DNA from: Gammaproteobacteria bacterium
GTDB taxonomy: Bacteria; Pseudomonadota; Gammaproteobacteria; Steroidobacterales; Steroidobacteraceae
NCBI GenBank assembly: GCA_010031985.1
Contig: RGYP01000128.1
Coordinates: 1 to 5,819 of the forward strand
Length of the DNA: 5,819 nt
Direction: 5' to 3'
Shown here: positions 1 to 5,819 of the stretch, in pieces
How the letters are laid out: the number at the start of each line of letters is the position of its first letter
Numbering within the stretch: the stretch's first letter is position 1
Made by a program: the position numbers and the translations under genes
The notes under the pieces: generated by a model
Told to the model about the DNA's origin: nothing
Seen by the model: the letters and a program-made list of their open reading frames with translations, nothing else
The model's database searches: none

Positions 1-54
1 CGTGATGCGGGCGACGCCGCCTTCGCTGGCAAATGCGATGTGCTGGAAGCTCAT
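1..54 (-). CDS. Enoyl-CoA hydratase/isomerase (crotonase) family protein, N-terminal fragment
   Basis: Only the first 18 codons are inside the window; the gene runs off the left edge. Read on the minus strand from the ATG at 54-52 the peptide is MSFQHIAFASEGGVARIT. This resembles the usual start of crotonase-fold acyl-CoA enzymes, where a short beta-strand is followed by a turn and a strand of the type EGGVARITLNRP. Such enzymes hydrate or isomerise enoyl-CoA thioesters in the cytoplasm, often in fatty-acid or aromatic-acid breakdown; the exact substrate cannot be told from 18 residues. Only a weak Shine-Dalgarno-like CGGA lies upstream of the ATG. The gene is divergent from dnaE2 and shares an 85-bp intergenic region with it. 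The family call rests on N-terminal pattern recognition alone and none of the active-site residues are visible. Confidence 0.55.
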   Translation of the reverse strand, partial: MSFQHIAFASEGGVARIT

Positions 55-92
55 GGTCGGTATTCCGTGCTGGTCGGTGACGAATCTAAGGA

Positions 93-121
93 TTGACGAT
101 GCGTTTCATGGCTCAAATACT
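93..121 (+). promoter_or_regulatory. Sigma70-like promoter of dnaE2
   Basis: A -35 element TTGACG (93-98, five of six consensus bases) and a -10 element AATACT (116-121, four of six) are separated by exactly 17 bp. The -10 element overlaps the left half of the SOS box, so LexA binding would block RNA polymerase. Transcription would start near 128, giving a leader of only about 12 nt before the ATG at 140. A second possible -10, TATAAA (127-132), lies inside the SOS box; it has no good -35 and would put the start at about 139, directly at the ATG. The promoter is predicted from pattern and spacing only. Confidence 0.6.
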
Positions 122-137
122 GTATATATAAACAGTA
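118..137. promoter_or_regulatory. LexA-binding SOS box
   Basis: The 20-bp sequence TACTGTATATATAAACAGTA matches the E. coli SOS-box consensus TACTGTATATATATACAGTA at every position except the 14th (A for T). It has the intact CTGT-N8-ACAG core and nearly perfect dyad symmetry. It overlaps the predicted -10 element and start point of dnaE2 and ends two bases before the likely start codon. That is the expected layout for LexA repression released after DNA damage, and dnaE2 is a known SOS-regulated gene in many bacteria. The box lies 64 bp upstream of the divergent crotonase start codon, so LexA might also affect that gene. Confidence 0.93.
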
Positions 138-139
138 TC

Positions 140-3100
140 ATGAATCCCGCCACGAAAGTCCCCGATTTGCCCGGGTATGCCGAGTTGCATTGCCTGAGCA
201 GCTTCAGTTTCCTGCGCAGCGCCTCGCAGCCCGAGGAGCTGGCGGCGCGCGCGCTCGAACTCGGCTACGCGGCGCTCGCGATCACCGACGAGTGTTCGGT
301 GGCGGGCGTGGTACGGGCCCATGCGGCACTCAAGGGTACGGCGACCCGCCTCATCGTCGGTGCCGAATTCCGTCTCGACTGCGGTACGCCACTGATCGTG
401 CTCGCGGCCGATCGCCAGGGTTACGGTCAGCTGTGCCGATTGATCACTCGCGGTCGACGCGCCGCTCCCAAGGGCGAATATCGACTGAGCCGTACCGATG
501 TCGAGGCACTGATCGAGCCGCAGCACTGCTTGATACTTTGGGCGCCGCGCCCGGCTGAGCTCGCGCAGGCGGCTTTGATCACTACCTGGCTGCGACAACG
601 GTATGCAGGGTCGGTCTGGATTACCGTCGAGCTGCTGCGCGATGGCACCGAGCGCGCGCATCTGGCCGCCTTGCGCGCACTTGCGGCCGAGGCGGGCTTG
701 CCGCTGGTGGCTGCGGGCGATGTGCGCATGCATGTCCGTGAGCGACGTCGCTTGCACGATGCGATCACCGCGATCCGTCTCAACACCAGCGTGGATGCGG
801 CCGGCTTTGCGCTGCTGCCGAGCGGCGAGCGCCACCTGCGCGCACGTCAGCGTCTGGCAAGGCTGTATCCGCCCGCACTGCTTGCCGAGACGCTCGCGAT
901 CGCAGAGCGCTGCCGTTTTTCGCTCGACGAATTACGTTACGAATATCCGCGCGAAATCGTCCCCGAAGGACAAACACCGGCTGCTTGGTTGCGTACCCTC
1001 GTCGAGCGCGGCGCCGAGCGGCGCTGGGGCGGGGTGCCGCCGTCTGCCAAGGGTCCGTCTGCCGCCACGCATCCGGCGCGCGATGTGATGCCACCCTATG
1101 TGCGTACGCTGGTCGAACACGAACTCGCGCTGATCGCCGAGCTTGCCTACGAACCGTACTTTCTCACCGTGCACGACATCGTCGAGTTTGCGCGTGGTCG
1201 CGGAATTCTTTGTCAGGGGCGCGGTTCGGCAGCCAACTCCGCCGTTTGCTATTGCCTCGGCATCACCGAGGTCGACCCTTCGCGCATGTCGATGTTGTTC
1301 GAGCGCTTCATCTCGCGCGAGCGCAACGAACCGCCGGACATCGACGTCGATTTCGAGCACGAGCGGCGCGAGGAGGTCATCCAGTACGTCTATCAAAAAT
1401 ATGGCAGACATCGGGCTGCGCTTGCCGCCACGGTCATCAGCTATCGCCCGCGCAGCGTGCTGCGCGATCTGGGCAAGGCACTGGGTTTTGCGCCGCTTGC
1501 CGTCGAAAAAATCGCGACCGCCGTCAGCCGCTGGGATCGCAGCGTCGGTACCACTGGCAGCAAAGACGCCCCGCAGGCGGCGTTTCTGGAGCGACTCGCC
1601 GAGGCGGGCTTCGACCGCGAGGATCCCGTATTGCGGCAACGCCTTGCGATGTTGCTCGAGCTCGCGCCGCAGTTGCTCGGGTTTCCGCGCCATCTCTCGC
1701 AGCACGTCGGGGGTTTCGTGATCGCCCGTGATTGTCTCGAAGAACTCGTACCGGTCGAGAACGCGAGCATGGCGGATCGAACGGTCATCCAGTGGGACAA
1801 GGACGATCTCGATGCGCTCGGTTTGCTCAAAGTCGATCTGCTCGCACTCGGTATGCTGACGGCAATTCGTCGCGCGCTCGAGCTGATCTCCGCTTGGCGG
1901 GCGCGCGAGAGCAATGCACCGCTCACCCTTGCCGCCGTACCACCCGAAGATCCGCGCGTCTACGACATGCTGTGCCGCGCCGATACGGTCGGCGTGTTCC
2001 AGATCGAGTCGCGGGCGCAGATGGCGATGCTGCCACGACTGCGGCCACGCAATTTCTACGATCTCGTGATCGAGGTGGCCATCGTGCGACCAGGACCGAT
2101 TCAGGGTGACATGGTGCACCCATATTTGCGGCGTCGGAGCGGGGCGGAGCCCGTCAGCTATCCGAGCGATGCCGTGAAGGGCGTGTTGCAGCGCACACTC
2201 GGGGTACCGATTTTCCAGGAGCAGGTGATGCAGCTTGCCATCGTCGCCGCCGGCTTCACGCCGGGCGAGGCCGATCAGCTGCGTCGTGCGATGGCCGCCT
2301 GGAAGCGTCACGGCGGACTCGGGCACTTCGGCGAGCGACTCATCCGCGGCATGCGCGAACGGGGCTACGACGAAGATTTCGCCGCTCGAATCTTTGGTCA
2401 GATCCAGGGCTTCGGTGAGTACGGCTTTCCGGAGTCGCACGCGGCGAGTTTCGCGCTGCTCGTTTACGTGTCGGCCTGGCTCAAATGTCACGAGCCCGCC
2501 GCATTCACGGCGGCGCTACTCAACAGTCAGCCGATGGGTTTTTACTCACCCTCGCAGTTGGTGCGCGATGCGCGCGAGCATGGCGTCGAGATCAGGCCCG
2601 TCGACGTCTGCGTGAGCGACTGGGACTCTACGCTCGAGTCGACGCCGGGCGGCCGCCCTGCGATCCGACTCGGTTTGCGGCTCGTCCATTCTTTGAAGCA
2701 GGTTGCAGCAGAGCGTATCGTTGCCGCCCGACGCGCAAGTTGCCTGCATTCTGATCCCGATGTCTTGCCATTCGCCGATCTGCAGCAACTCGCCGAGCGT
2801 GCAGCACTCGATCGCGGTGATCTCGAAGCACTCGCGGCAGCGGGGGCCTGCGCCGCGCTCACCGGCAATCGGCACCGGGCTTTCTGGGCGGTGGCGGGGA
2901 CCGAACTCGCGCTGCCCCTCGCGCCGCCTGCGCGCGAAGAGGCCGTACCGATGCTCACCGTGCCCACCGAGGGCGAGAATCTCGTCGCCGACTATCGGTA
3001 TCTCGGCTTGACGCTCGGTCGGCATCCGCTCGCACTGCTGCGCGCACCGTTCGAACGGCAGGGCGTATTGCAGGCGAGACAGCTCGCGAGCGTGGCTGAT

Positions 3101-3385
3101 GGCGCACAGGTGGCCGTGGCCGGGCTCGTCACCACGCGACAACGTCCATCGACGGCGAGTGGCGTCACCTTCGTCACGCTCGAAGATGACACCGGCAACG
3201 TCAATTTGATCGTCTGGAAAAACATCGGCGCAGCGCATCGGCGCGCGCTGTTCGAGTCGCGATTGATGCAGGTACAGGGACGATTGCAACGCGAGGGTCT
3301 AGTGACCCACGTCGTGGTGCAGCACATCCATGACCGGACGAGGTGGCTCGGCCGGCTGTTGACGCGCTCACGCGACTTTCGTTGA
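140..3385 (+). CDS. dnaE2: Error-prone DNA polymerase DnaE2 (ImuC), C-family polymerase III alpha-type
   Basis: This gene encodes a complete 1081-residue translesion polymerase, within the usual family length. In known systems DnaE2 works with ImuA and ImuB in SOS-induced mutagenesis, extending DNA past lesions. In order it has: a degenerate N-terminal PHP domain starting at YAELHCLSSFSFL (about residue 13), where metal-binding His residues of active PHP domains are replaced, so proofreading is not expected; the nucleotide-binding segment GRGSAANS (360-367); the palm motif PDIDVDF with catalytic Asp402 and Asp404, and the third Asp566 in KVDLLALG; fingers around GFTPGEADQLRRAMAAWKRH (705-724); the DnaE2 hallmark GFPESHAASFALLVY (about 762-776) and NSQPMGFYSP (795-804); a helix-hairpin-helix region; an OB fold (about 991-1026); and the family-typical C-terminus SRDFR. 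All catalytic aspartates are present. The ATG at 140 leaves 12 residues before the PHP core. It lacks a Shine-Dalgarno sequence, so TTG at 167, preceded by GAAAG, is a weaker alternative. No imuA or imuB lies directly upstream. Confidence 0.96.
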   Translation: MNPATKVPDLPGYAELHCLSSFSFLRSASQPEELAARALELGYAALAITDECSVAGVVRAHAALKGTATRLIVGAEFRLDCGTPLIVLAADRQGYGQLCRLITRGRRAAPKGEYRLSRTDVEALIEPQHCLILWAPRPAELAQAALITTWLRQRYAGSVWITVELLRDGTERAHLAALRALAAEAGLPLVAAGDVRMHVRERRRLHDAITAIRLNTSVDAAGFALLPSGERHLRARQRLARLYPPALLAETLAIAERCRFSLDELRYEYPREIVPEGQTPAAWLRTLVERGAERRWGGVPPSAKGPSAATHPARDVMPPYVRTLVEHELALIAELAYEPYFLTVHDIVEFARGRGILCQGRGSAANSAVCYCLGITEVDPSRMSMLFERFISRERNEPPDIDVDFEHERREEVIQYVYQKYGRHRAALAATVISYRPRSVLRDLGKALGFAPLAVEKIATAVSRWDRSVGTTGSKDAPQAAFLERLAEAGFDREDPVLRQRLAMLLELAPQLLGFPRHLSQHVGGFVIARDCLEELVPVENASMADRTVIQWDKDDLDALGLLKVDLLALGMLTAIRRALELISAWRARESNAPLTLAAVPPEDPRVYDMLCRADTVGVFQIESRAQMAMLPRLRPRNFYDLVIEVAIVRPGPIQGDMVHPYLRRRSGAEPVSYPSDAVKGVLQRTLGVPIFQEQVMQLAIVAAGFTPGEADQLRRAMAAWKRHGGLGHFGERLIRGMRERGYDEDFAARIFGQIQGFGEYGFPESHAASFALLVYVSAWLKCHEPAAFTAALLNSQPMGFYSPSQLVRDAREHGVEIRPVDVCVSDWDSTLESTPGGRPAIRLGLRLVHSLKQVAAERIVAARRASCLHSDPDVLPFADLQQLAERAALDRGDLEALAAAGACAALTGNRHRAFWAVAGTELALPLAPPAREEAVPMLTVPTEGENLVADYRYLGLTLGRHPLALLRAPFERQGVLQARQLASVADGAQVAVAGLVTTRQRPSTASGVTFVTLEDDTGNVNLIVWKNIGAAHRRALFESRLMQVQGRLQREGLVTHVVVQHIHDRTRWLGRLLTRSRDFR

Positions 3386-3393
3386 CGGACGAA

Positions 3394-3654
3394 CTAGCGC
3401 CGACTTGCGCGCTTGCTGCGCACGCCGCCTGCGCCTTCGAGGCCGATGTCGTAGTCGTCGAAATCGCTGATCAGGTCGGCGGTGTGCTTCTCTTCGCGCA
3501 GTCGCTCAAGGCGGCGCCAGGCGGGATCACCGCTTGGTTTCGGCGCGCCGCGACGGCGCGAGGTATCGAAGTCACGAATGACCTGATCGACGTCCTCGCC
3601 CGAATCGAGATCTGCCTCGTCGTCGTAGTCTTCCTGTTCTGGTCTCTCGTTCAT
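3394..3654 (-). CDS. Small highly charged protein of unknown function
   Basis: This gene encodes a predicted 86-residue soluble protein with no signal peptide, membrane segment or cysteine. Residues 1-30 are strongly acidic (14 Asp or Glu), the middle is basic (TSRRRGAPKP, 31-40), then comes a likely amphipathic helix GDPAWRRLERLREEKHTADL (42-61) leading into the acidic patch SDFDDYDI (63-70), and the tail is basic (RSKRASRR). The arrangement of a charged helix ending in a DFDDYD-like patch recalls small gammaproteobacterial proteins of the PA3496 type, but I cannot assign it to a family. The ATG at 3654 was chosen because the composition changes there. A longer form from 3729 would add 25 residues overlapping two inverted repeats. 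The ribosome binding site is poor (TTGGGGC right before the ATG). It is co-oriented with gspF, 119 bp downstream of it, and converges on dnaE2 with stops 8 bp apart. The coherent charge pattern supports a real gene; its function is unknown. Confidence 0.68.
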   Translation of the reverse strand: MNERPEQEDYDDEADLDSGEDVDQVIRDFDTSRRRGAPKPSGDPAWRRLERLREEKHTADLISDFDDYDIGLEGAGGVRSKRASRR

Positions 3655-3666
3655 GCCCCAAATTTC

Positions 3667-3682
3667 ATGGCACGAGTGCCAT
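3667..3682. repeat. 16-bp perfect inverted repeat upstream of the small charged-protein gene
   Basis: ATGGCAC and GTGCCAT form 7-bp arms around a 2-bp centre (GA). The repeat lies 12 bp upstream of the ATG of the small gene on the minus strand, in the gap between gspF and that gene. The tiny centre makes it look more like a DNA operator for a dimeric regulator than an RNA hairpin. No known regulator is recognised and chance cannot be excluded. Confidence 0.4.
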
Positions 3683-3696
3683 TCACCCCCAGACGC

Positions 3697-3712
3697 GCGA
3701 AATTTATTTCGC
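3697..3712. repeat. AT-centred inverted repeat in the gspF to small-gene gap
   Basis: GCGAAAT and ATTTCGC are perfect 7-bp arms around TT. With one bulged base the stem could extend by three more GC pairs. It lies between the end of gspF and the small gene. No T-tract follows on either strand, so it is not a canonical intrinsic terminator. It could be an operator or a weak terminator, or could stabilise the 3' end of the gspEF message. Confidence 0.35.
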
Positions 3713-3767
3713 CGCGCGCCATCTTGCAACGGGGGGTCGGCAGAAATCGGCGAACGAGTGTTGCGCG

Positions 3768-3783
3768 CGTGCGTCAGCGCACG
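3768..3783 (-). repeat. Hairpin surrounding the gspF stop codon
   Basis: CGTGCG and CGCACG form a perfect 6-bp GC-rich stem with a 4-nt loop that contains the gspF stop codon TGA (3776-3774). No U-tract follows on the minus strand, so there is no support for Rho-independent termination. It may be fortuitous in this GC-rich sequence. Confidence 0.3.
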
Positions 3784-5006
3784 AGGGTGTTCATTTCGAA
3801 GATCGGCATCAGCATCGCAAAGACGATGACCAGCACGAAAATTCCCATGCCGACGATCAGCAGCGGGCCGAGCAGACCGACGAGGGCGGTGAGCAGGCCA
3901 TCGAGTTCACGCTCCTGATTGGCGGCGGCCCGTTCGAGCATTTCTTCGAGCCGACCGCTCGACTCGCCGCTCGAGATGAGATGTACGGTCATCGGCGGAA
4001 AGAGTCGACTGGCTGCGAGCGAGCGACCGATCGGCGCACCCTCGCGGACTCGCTCGGTGGCAGTGGTCACGGCGTCGCGCATCGGCAGGTTGTTGATGAC
4101 TCTGCCTGCGATGTGCAGGGCTTCGAGTACTGGCACGGCGCTGCCGGTGAGAATGCTGAAGGTGCGCGTGAAACGCGCGGTGTTGAAACCGCGTACCAGT
4201 CGTCCGATCAGCGGCAGGCGCAGCAGTAGCGCATCGACTTTGCGCCTTGCCTCGGGCGCGCGTACCCAGCGCGAGAAGCCGACGATTCCGAGCACGATCA
4301 AGAGCAGCAGCCACAGGCCGAAATCCTGCAGAAAATTGCTGGTTGCCAGCAGCATGCGCGTAAGCAGAGGCAGTGCGGTTTTACCCGACTCGAAGACCTC
4401 CACCACCTTCGGCACCACGTACGTGAGCAGTCCCGTGATGATCAGCAGACACATCACGGTGAGTACGATCGGGTAAAGCAGCGCGCCGAGCACGCGCTGA
4501 CGCAGCTGATCGCGATTCTCGGTGTATTCGGCGAGTCGCTCGAGTACGGTGTCGAGCCTGCCCGACTGTTCGCCTGCGGCGACGGTCGCGCGATAGATTT
4601 CCGGGAAGACACGCGGAAAACCGCCGAGCGCATGGGCGAGTGGTTCGCCTTCGACGACGCGCGCCCGTACGGCTGCGACGACGCGCTGAACGGCGGGCTT
4701 TTCGGATTGCTGCGACACGGCCAGCAGCGACTCTTCGAGCGGCAGCGCAGCGCGCACCAAGGTCGCAAGCTGACGCGTCAGCAGTGCCACCTCGGCGCTA
4801 CCGATTCGCGCGCCGCGTCGCGGTAGCCGCTGCAGCCAACTTTCACCGTCGCGATTTTGGGGCGTCTCACGCAAAGCTTCGACGCTGATCGGCAGCAGCT
4901 GTCGTTCACGCAGCAGCTGTCGGATTTGGCGCGGGCTGTCACCCTCGAGCACGCCGCGCTGTTCGCGGCCTGCAGCATCGAGCGCGACGTAATCATAGGC
5001 AGCCAA
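3774..5006 (-). CDS. gspF: Type II secretion system inner-membrane platform protein GspF
   Basis: This is a complete 410-residue protein, close to the usual GspF length. GspF is the polytopic inner-membrane platform that links the GspE ATPase to pseudopilus assembly in type II secretion. The start MAAYDYVALDAAGREQRGVL is the characteristic GspF N-terminus. Two copies of the T2SSF domain follow (about 70-195 and 270-400); each carries a matching stretch, GEQSGRLDTVLERLAEYT (145-162) and GESSGRLEEMLERAAANQ (347-364), which marks the internal duplication. Hydrophobic segments lie at about 172-198, 228-247 and 371-402, giving the standard three membrane spans. The start codon is TTG (5006-5004): no ATG occurs near the N-terminus and GAGGA sits 7 nt upstream. 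gspE ends 3 bp upstream, so the two genes are co-transcribed and probably translationally coupled. PilC and other relatives are less likely because of the N-terminal sequence. No gspG follows. Confidence 0.95.
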   Translation of the reverse strand: MAAYDYVALDAAGREQRGVLEGDSPRQIRQLLRERQLLPISVEALRETPQNRDGESWLQRLPRRGARIGSAEVALLTRQLATLVRAALPLEESLLAVSQQSEKPAVQRVVAAVRARVVEGEPLAHALGGFPRVFPEIYRATVAAGEQSGRLDTVLERLAEYTENRDQLRQRVLGALLYPIVLTVMCLLIITGLLTYVVPKVVEVFESGKTALPLLTRMLLATSNFLQDFGLWLLLLIVLGIVGFSRWVRAPEARRKVDALLLRLPLIGRLVRGFNTARFTRTFSILTGSAVPVLEALHIAGRVINNLPMRDAVTTATERVREGAPIGRSLAASRLFPPMTVHLISSGESSGRLEEMLERAAANQERELDGLLTALVGLLGPLLIVGMGIFVLVIVFAMLMPIFEMNTLVR

Positions 5007-5009
5007 AGA

Positions 5010-5819
5010 TCAGTCCTCGCGGGTGACGCGCAGCACTTCCTCGAGTGTGGTCGCGCCGCGCAACACCTTGGTGATGCCGTCGTCGCGAATCGAGGGCGTC
5101 GACTGCCGCGCGTGACGCTCGAGTTCGGCCTCGGACGCCCCATCGTGGATCAGCGTCCGCAGCGTCTCATCGACCATCACGAGTTCGTAGATGCCGGTGC
5201 GACCGCGATAACCCGGGCCGTTGGGGCCGGGTCGAAAGAGGGTCGGTGAGGAAGCCTCTGCGGCCACTCCGAGCTGACGTCGCTCGAGTTCGCCCGCCAC
5301 GAAACTCTCGCGCGAGTTTTGATCGAGCGTGCGAACGAGACGTTGGGCGACGATGCCGATGAGGCTCGAGGCGAGCAGGAAGGGTTCGATACCCATGTCG
5401 CGCAGACGAGTGATCGCGCCGACCGCCGTGTTGGTGTGTAGCGTCGAGAGCACGAGATGCCCGGTGAGCGAGGCCTGTACCGCGATCTGTGCGGTTTCGA
5501 GATCGCGGATTTCGCCGACCATGACGATGTCCGGATCTTGGCGCAGGATCGCCCGCAGCCCGCGCGCGAAGCTCATGTCGACCTTGGTGTTGACCTGCGT
5601 CTGACCGATGCCGTCGAGGTAATACTCGATCGGGTCCTCGACGGTCATGATGTTGCGGGTCGCATCGTTGAGGCGCGACAGCGCCGCATAAAGCGTGGTC
5701 GTCTTGCCCGAGCCCGTGGGGCCGGTGACCAGCAGGATGCCATTCGGCTTGTGGATCAGTCGATCGAGCAGGGCTTCGACCTCTGGCTCCATGCCGAGCT
5801 CGCCAAGATCGAGTCGGCC
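5010..5819 (-). CDS. gspE: Type II secretion system ATPase GspE, C-terminal 269 residues
   Basis: GspE is the cytoplasmic hexameric ATPase that powers pseudopilus assembly in type II secretion. The window holds the C-terminal 269 residues; the N-terminal domains lie beyond the right edge. The reading frame continues through 5819 (GRLDLGELGMEPEVEALL), so the first Met in the window (5792) is internal. Visible motifs, numbered from the first residue in the window: Walker A GPTGSGKT (33-40), Asp box TVEDPIEY (59-66), Walker B region ILRQDPDIVMVGEIRD (91-106), His box TGHLVLSTLHTN (119-130), and the family block GYRGRTGIYEL (about 203-213). All nucleotide-binding motifs are intact. The two CxxC pairs that form the zinc-binding tetracysteine domain in most GspE proteins are missing: the positions read RTLDQNSRES and FRPGPNGPGYRGR, and this 269-residue stretch has no cysteine at all. 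PilB and other secretion ATPases are less likely because gspF follows after 3 bp. Confidence 0.95.
   Translation of the reverse strand, partial: GRLDLGELGMEPEVEALLDRLIHKPNGILLVTGPTGSGKTTTLYAALSRLNDATRNIMTVEDPIEYYLDGIGQTQVNTKVDMSFARGLRAILRQDPDIVMVGEIRDLETAQIAVQASLTGHLVLSTLHTNTAVGAITRLRDMGIEPFLLASSLIGIVAQRLVRTLDQNSRESFVAGELERRQLGVAAEASSPTLFRPGPNGPGYRGRTGIYELVMVDETLRTLIHDGASEAELERHARQSTPSIRDDGITKVLRGATTLEEVLRVTRED
5014..5018 (-). promoter_or_regulatory. Shine-Dalgarno site of gspF inside the gspE 3' end
   Basis: GAGGA on the minus strand lies in the penultimate codons of gspE, 7 nt before the TTG at 5006. The ideal spacing fixes TTG as the gspF start and suggests that ribosomes finishing gspE help start gspF. 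Confidence 0.75.

Noticed and set aside
86..109. Seven-codon minus-strand frame (MKRIVNP) ahead of the crotonase-like gene, considered as a leader peptide
   Set aside because: Too short and without a ribosome binding site, codon runs or attenuator hairpins; expected by chance.
2..139. N-terminal extension of dnaE2 by 46 codons to a GTG at position 2
   Set aside because: It would run through the SOS box and promoter and over the divergent crotonase-like gene, and DnaE2 homologues begin close to the YAELHC motif.
113..835. Minus-strand open frame of 240 codons over the dnaE2 5' end
   Set aside because: It is antisense to the PHP domain and the SOS box, with a low-complexity, Arg- and Gln-rich translation that looks like a shadow frame.
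932..2491. Long minus-strand open frame of 519 codons opposite dnaE2
   Set aside because: It lies entirely antisense to a clearly functional dnaE2 and its translation shows no recognisable domain. Strong third-position GC bias commonly leaves such antisense frames open.
2546..3289. Minus-strand open frame of 247 codons opposite the dnaE2 3' part
   Set aside because: Antisense shadow of the conserved polymerase C-terminal region; no motif or start signal.
3655..3729. Longer start at 3729 for the small charged protein
   Set aside because: The added 25 residues differ in composition from the rest and cover two inverted repeats; the ATG at 3654 begins the coherent acidic domain. Not fully excluded.
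3343..3918. Plus-strand open frame of 191 codons across the dnaE2 end, the small gene and the gspF end
   Set aside because: It crosses three better-supported genes and a gap in the wrong frame or strand, and the translation shows no family features.
5010..5792. gspE starting at the Met at 5792
   Set aside because: The frame stays open to the window edge and the upstream residues fit the conserved GspE sequence, so this Met is internal.
3774..5819. Type IV pilus pair pilB-pilC instead of gspE-gspF
   Set aside because: The N-terminal YDYVALDAAGREQRGVLEG block and the 410-residue length fit GspF, and no pilD follows.

Overview
The window looks like a high-GC proteobacterial chromosome segment, most likely from a gammaproteobacterium. 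The grounds are an E. coli-type LexA (SOS) box, a DnaE2-type error-prone polymerase and type II secretion genes gspE and gspF. The cysteine-free GspE C-terminus might point towards Xanthomonadales relatives, but that is a weak inference and the species cannot be named from the sequence.

Layout from left to right. Positions 1-54 (minus) hold the first 18 codons of a gene that starts like an enoyl-CoA hydratase and runs out of the window. An 85-bp divergent intergenic region (55-139) follows, with a sigma70-like promoter and a 20-bp SOS box matching the E. coli consensus at 19 of 20 positions. The box ends two bases before the likely ATG of dnaE2 (140-3385, plus), a complete 1081-residue error-prone DNA polymerase. 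dnaE2 ends 8 bp from the stop of a convergent small gene (3394-3654, minus) for an 86-residue, highly charged protein of unknown function. A 119-bp gap (3655-3773) carries two short perfect inverted repeats. Then come gspF (3774-5006, minus, TTG start) and the C-terminal 269 residues of gspE (5010-5819, minus). These two are separated by 3 bp, and the gspF ribosome binding site lies inside the end of gspE.

How the genes work together. gspE and gspF encode the cytoplasmic ATPase and the inner-membrane platform protein of a type II secretion system and are clearly co-transcribed. No gspG pseudopilin gene follows gspF here, unlike in the usual T2SS operon. dnaE2 is normally the last gene of an SOS-induced imuA-imuB-dnaE2 mutasome operon; here it stands alone behind its own LexA box, so its ImuB partner, if present, must be encoded elsewhere. 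The small acidic gene could be an extra downstream gene of the gspEF unit or have its own promoter.

There are no RNA genes, mobile elements or CRISPR arrays that I can support, and no gap over 300 bases. I do not see a wholly new system. The points most worth a second look are the SOS box and promoter placed almost on the dnaE2 start codon (implying a leaderless or nearly leaderless mRNA), the stand-alone dnaE2, the absence of the tetracysteine motif from GspE, and the unassigned charged protein.
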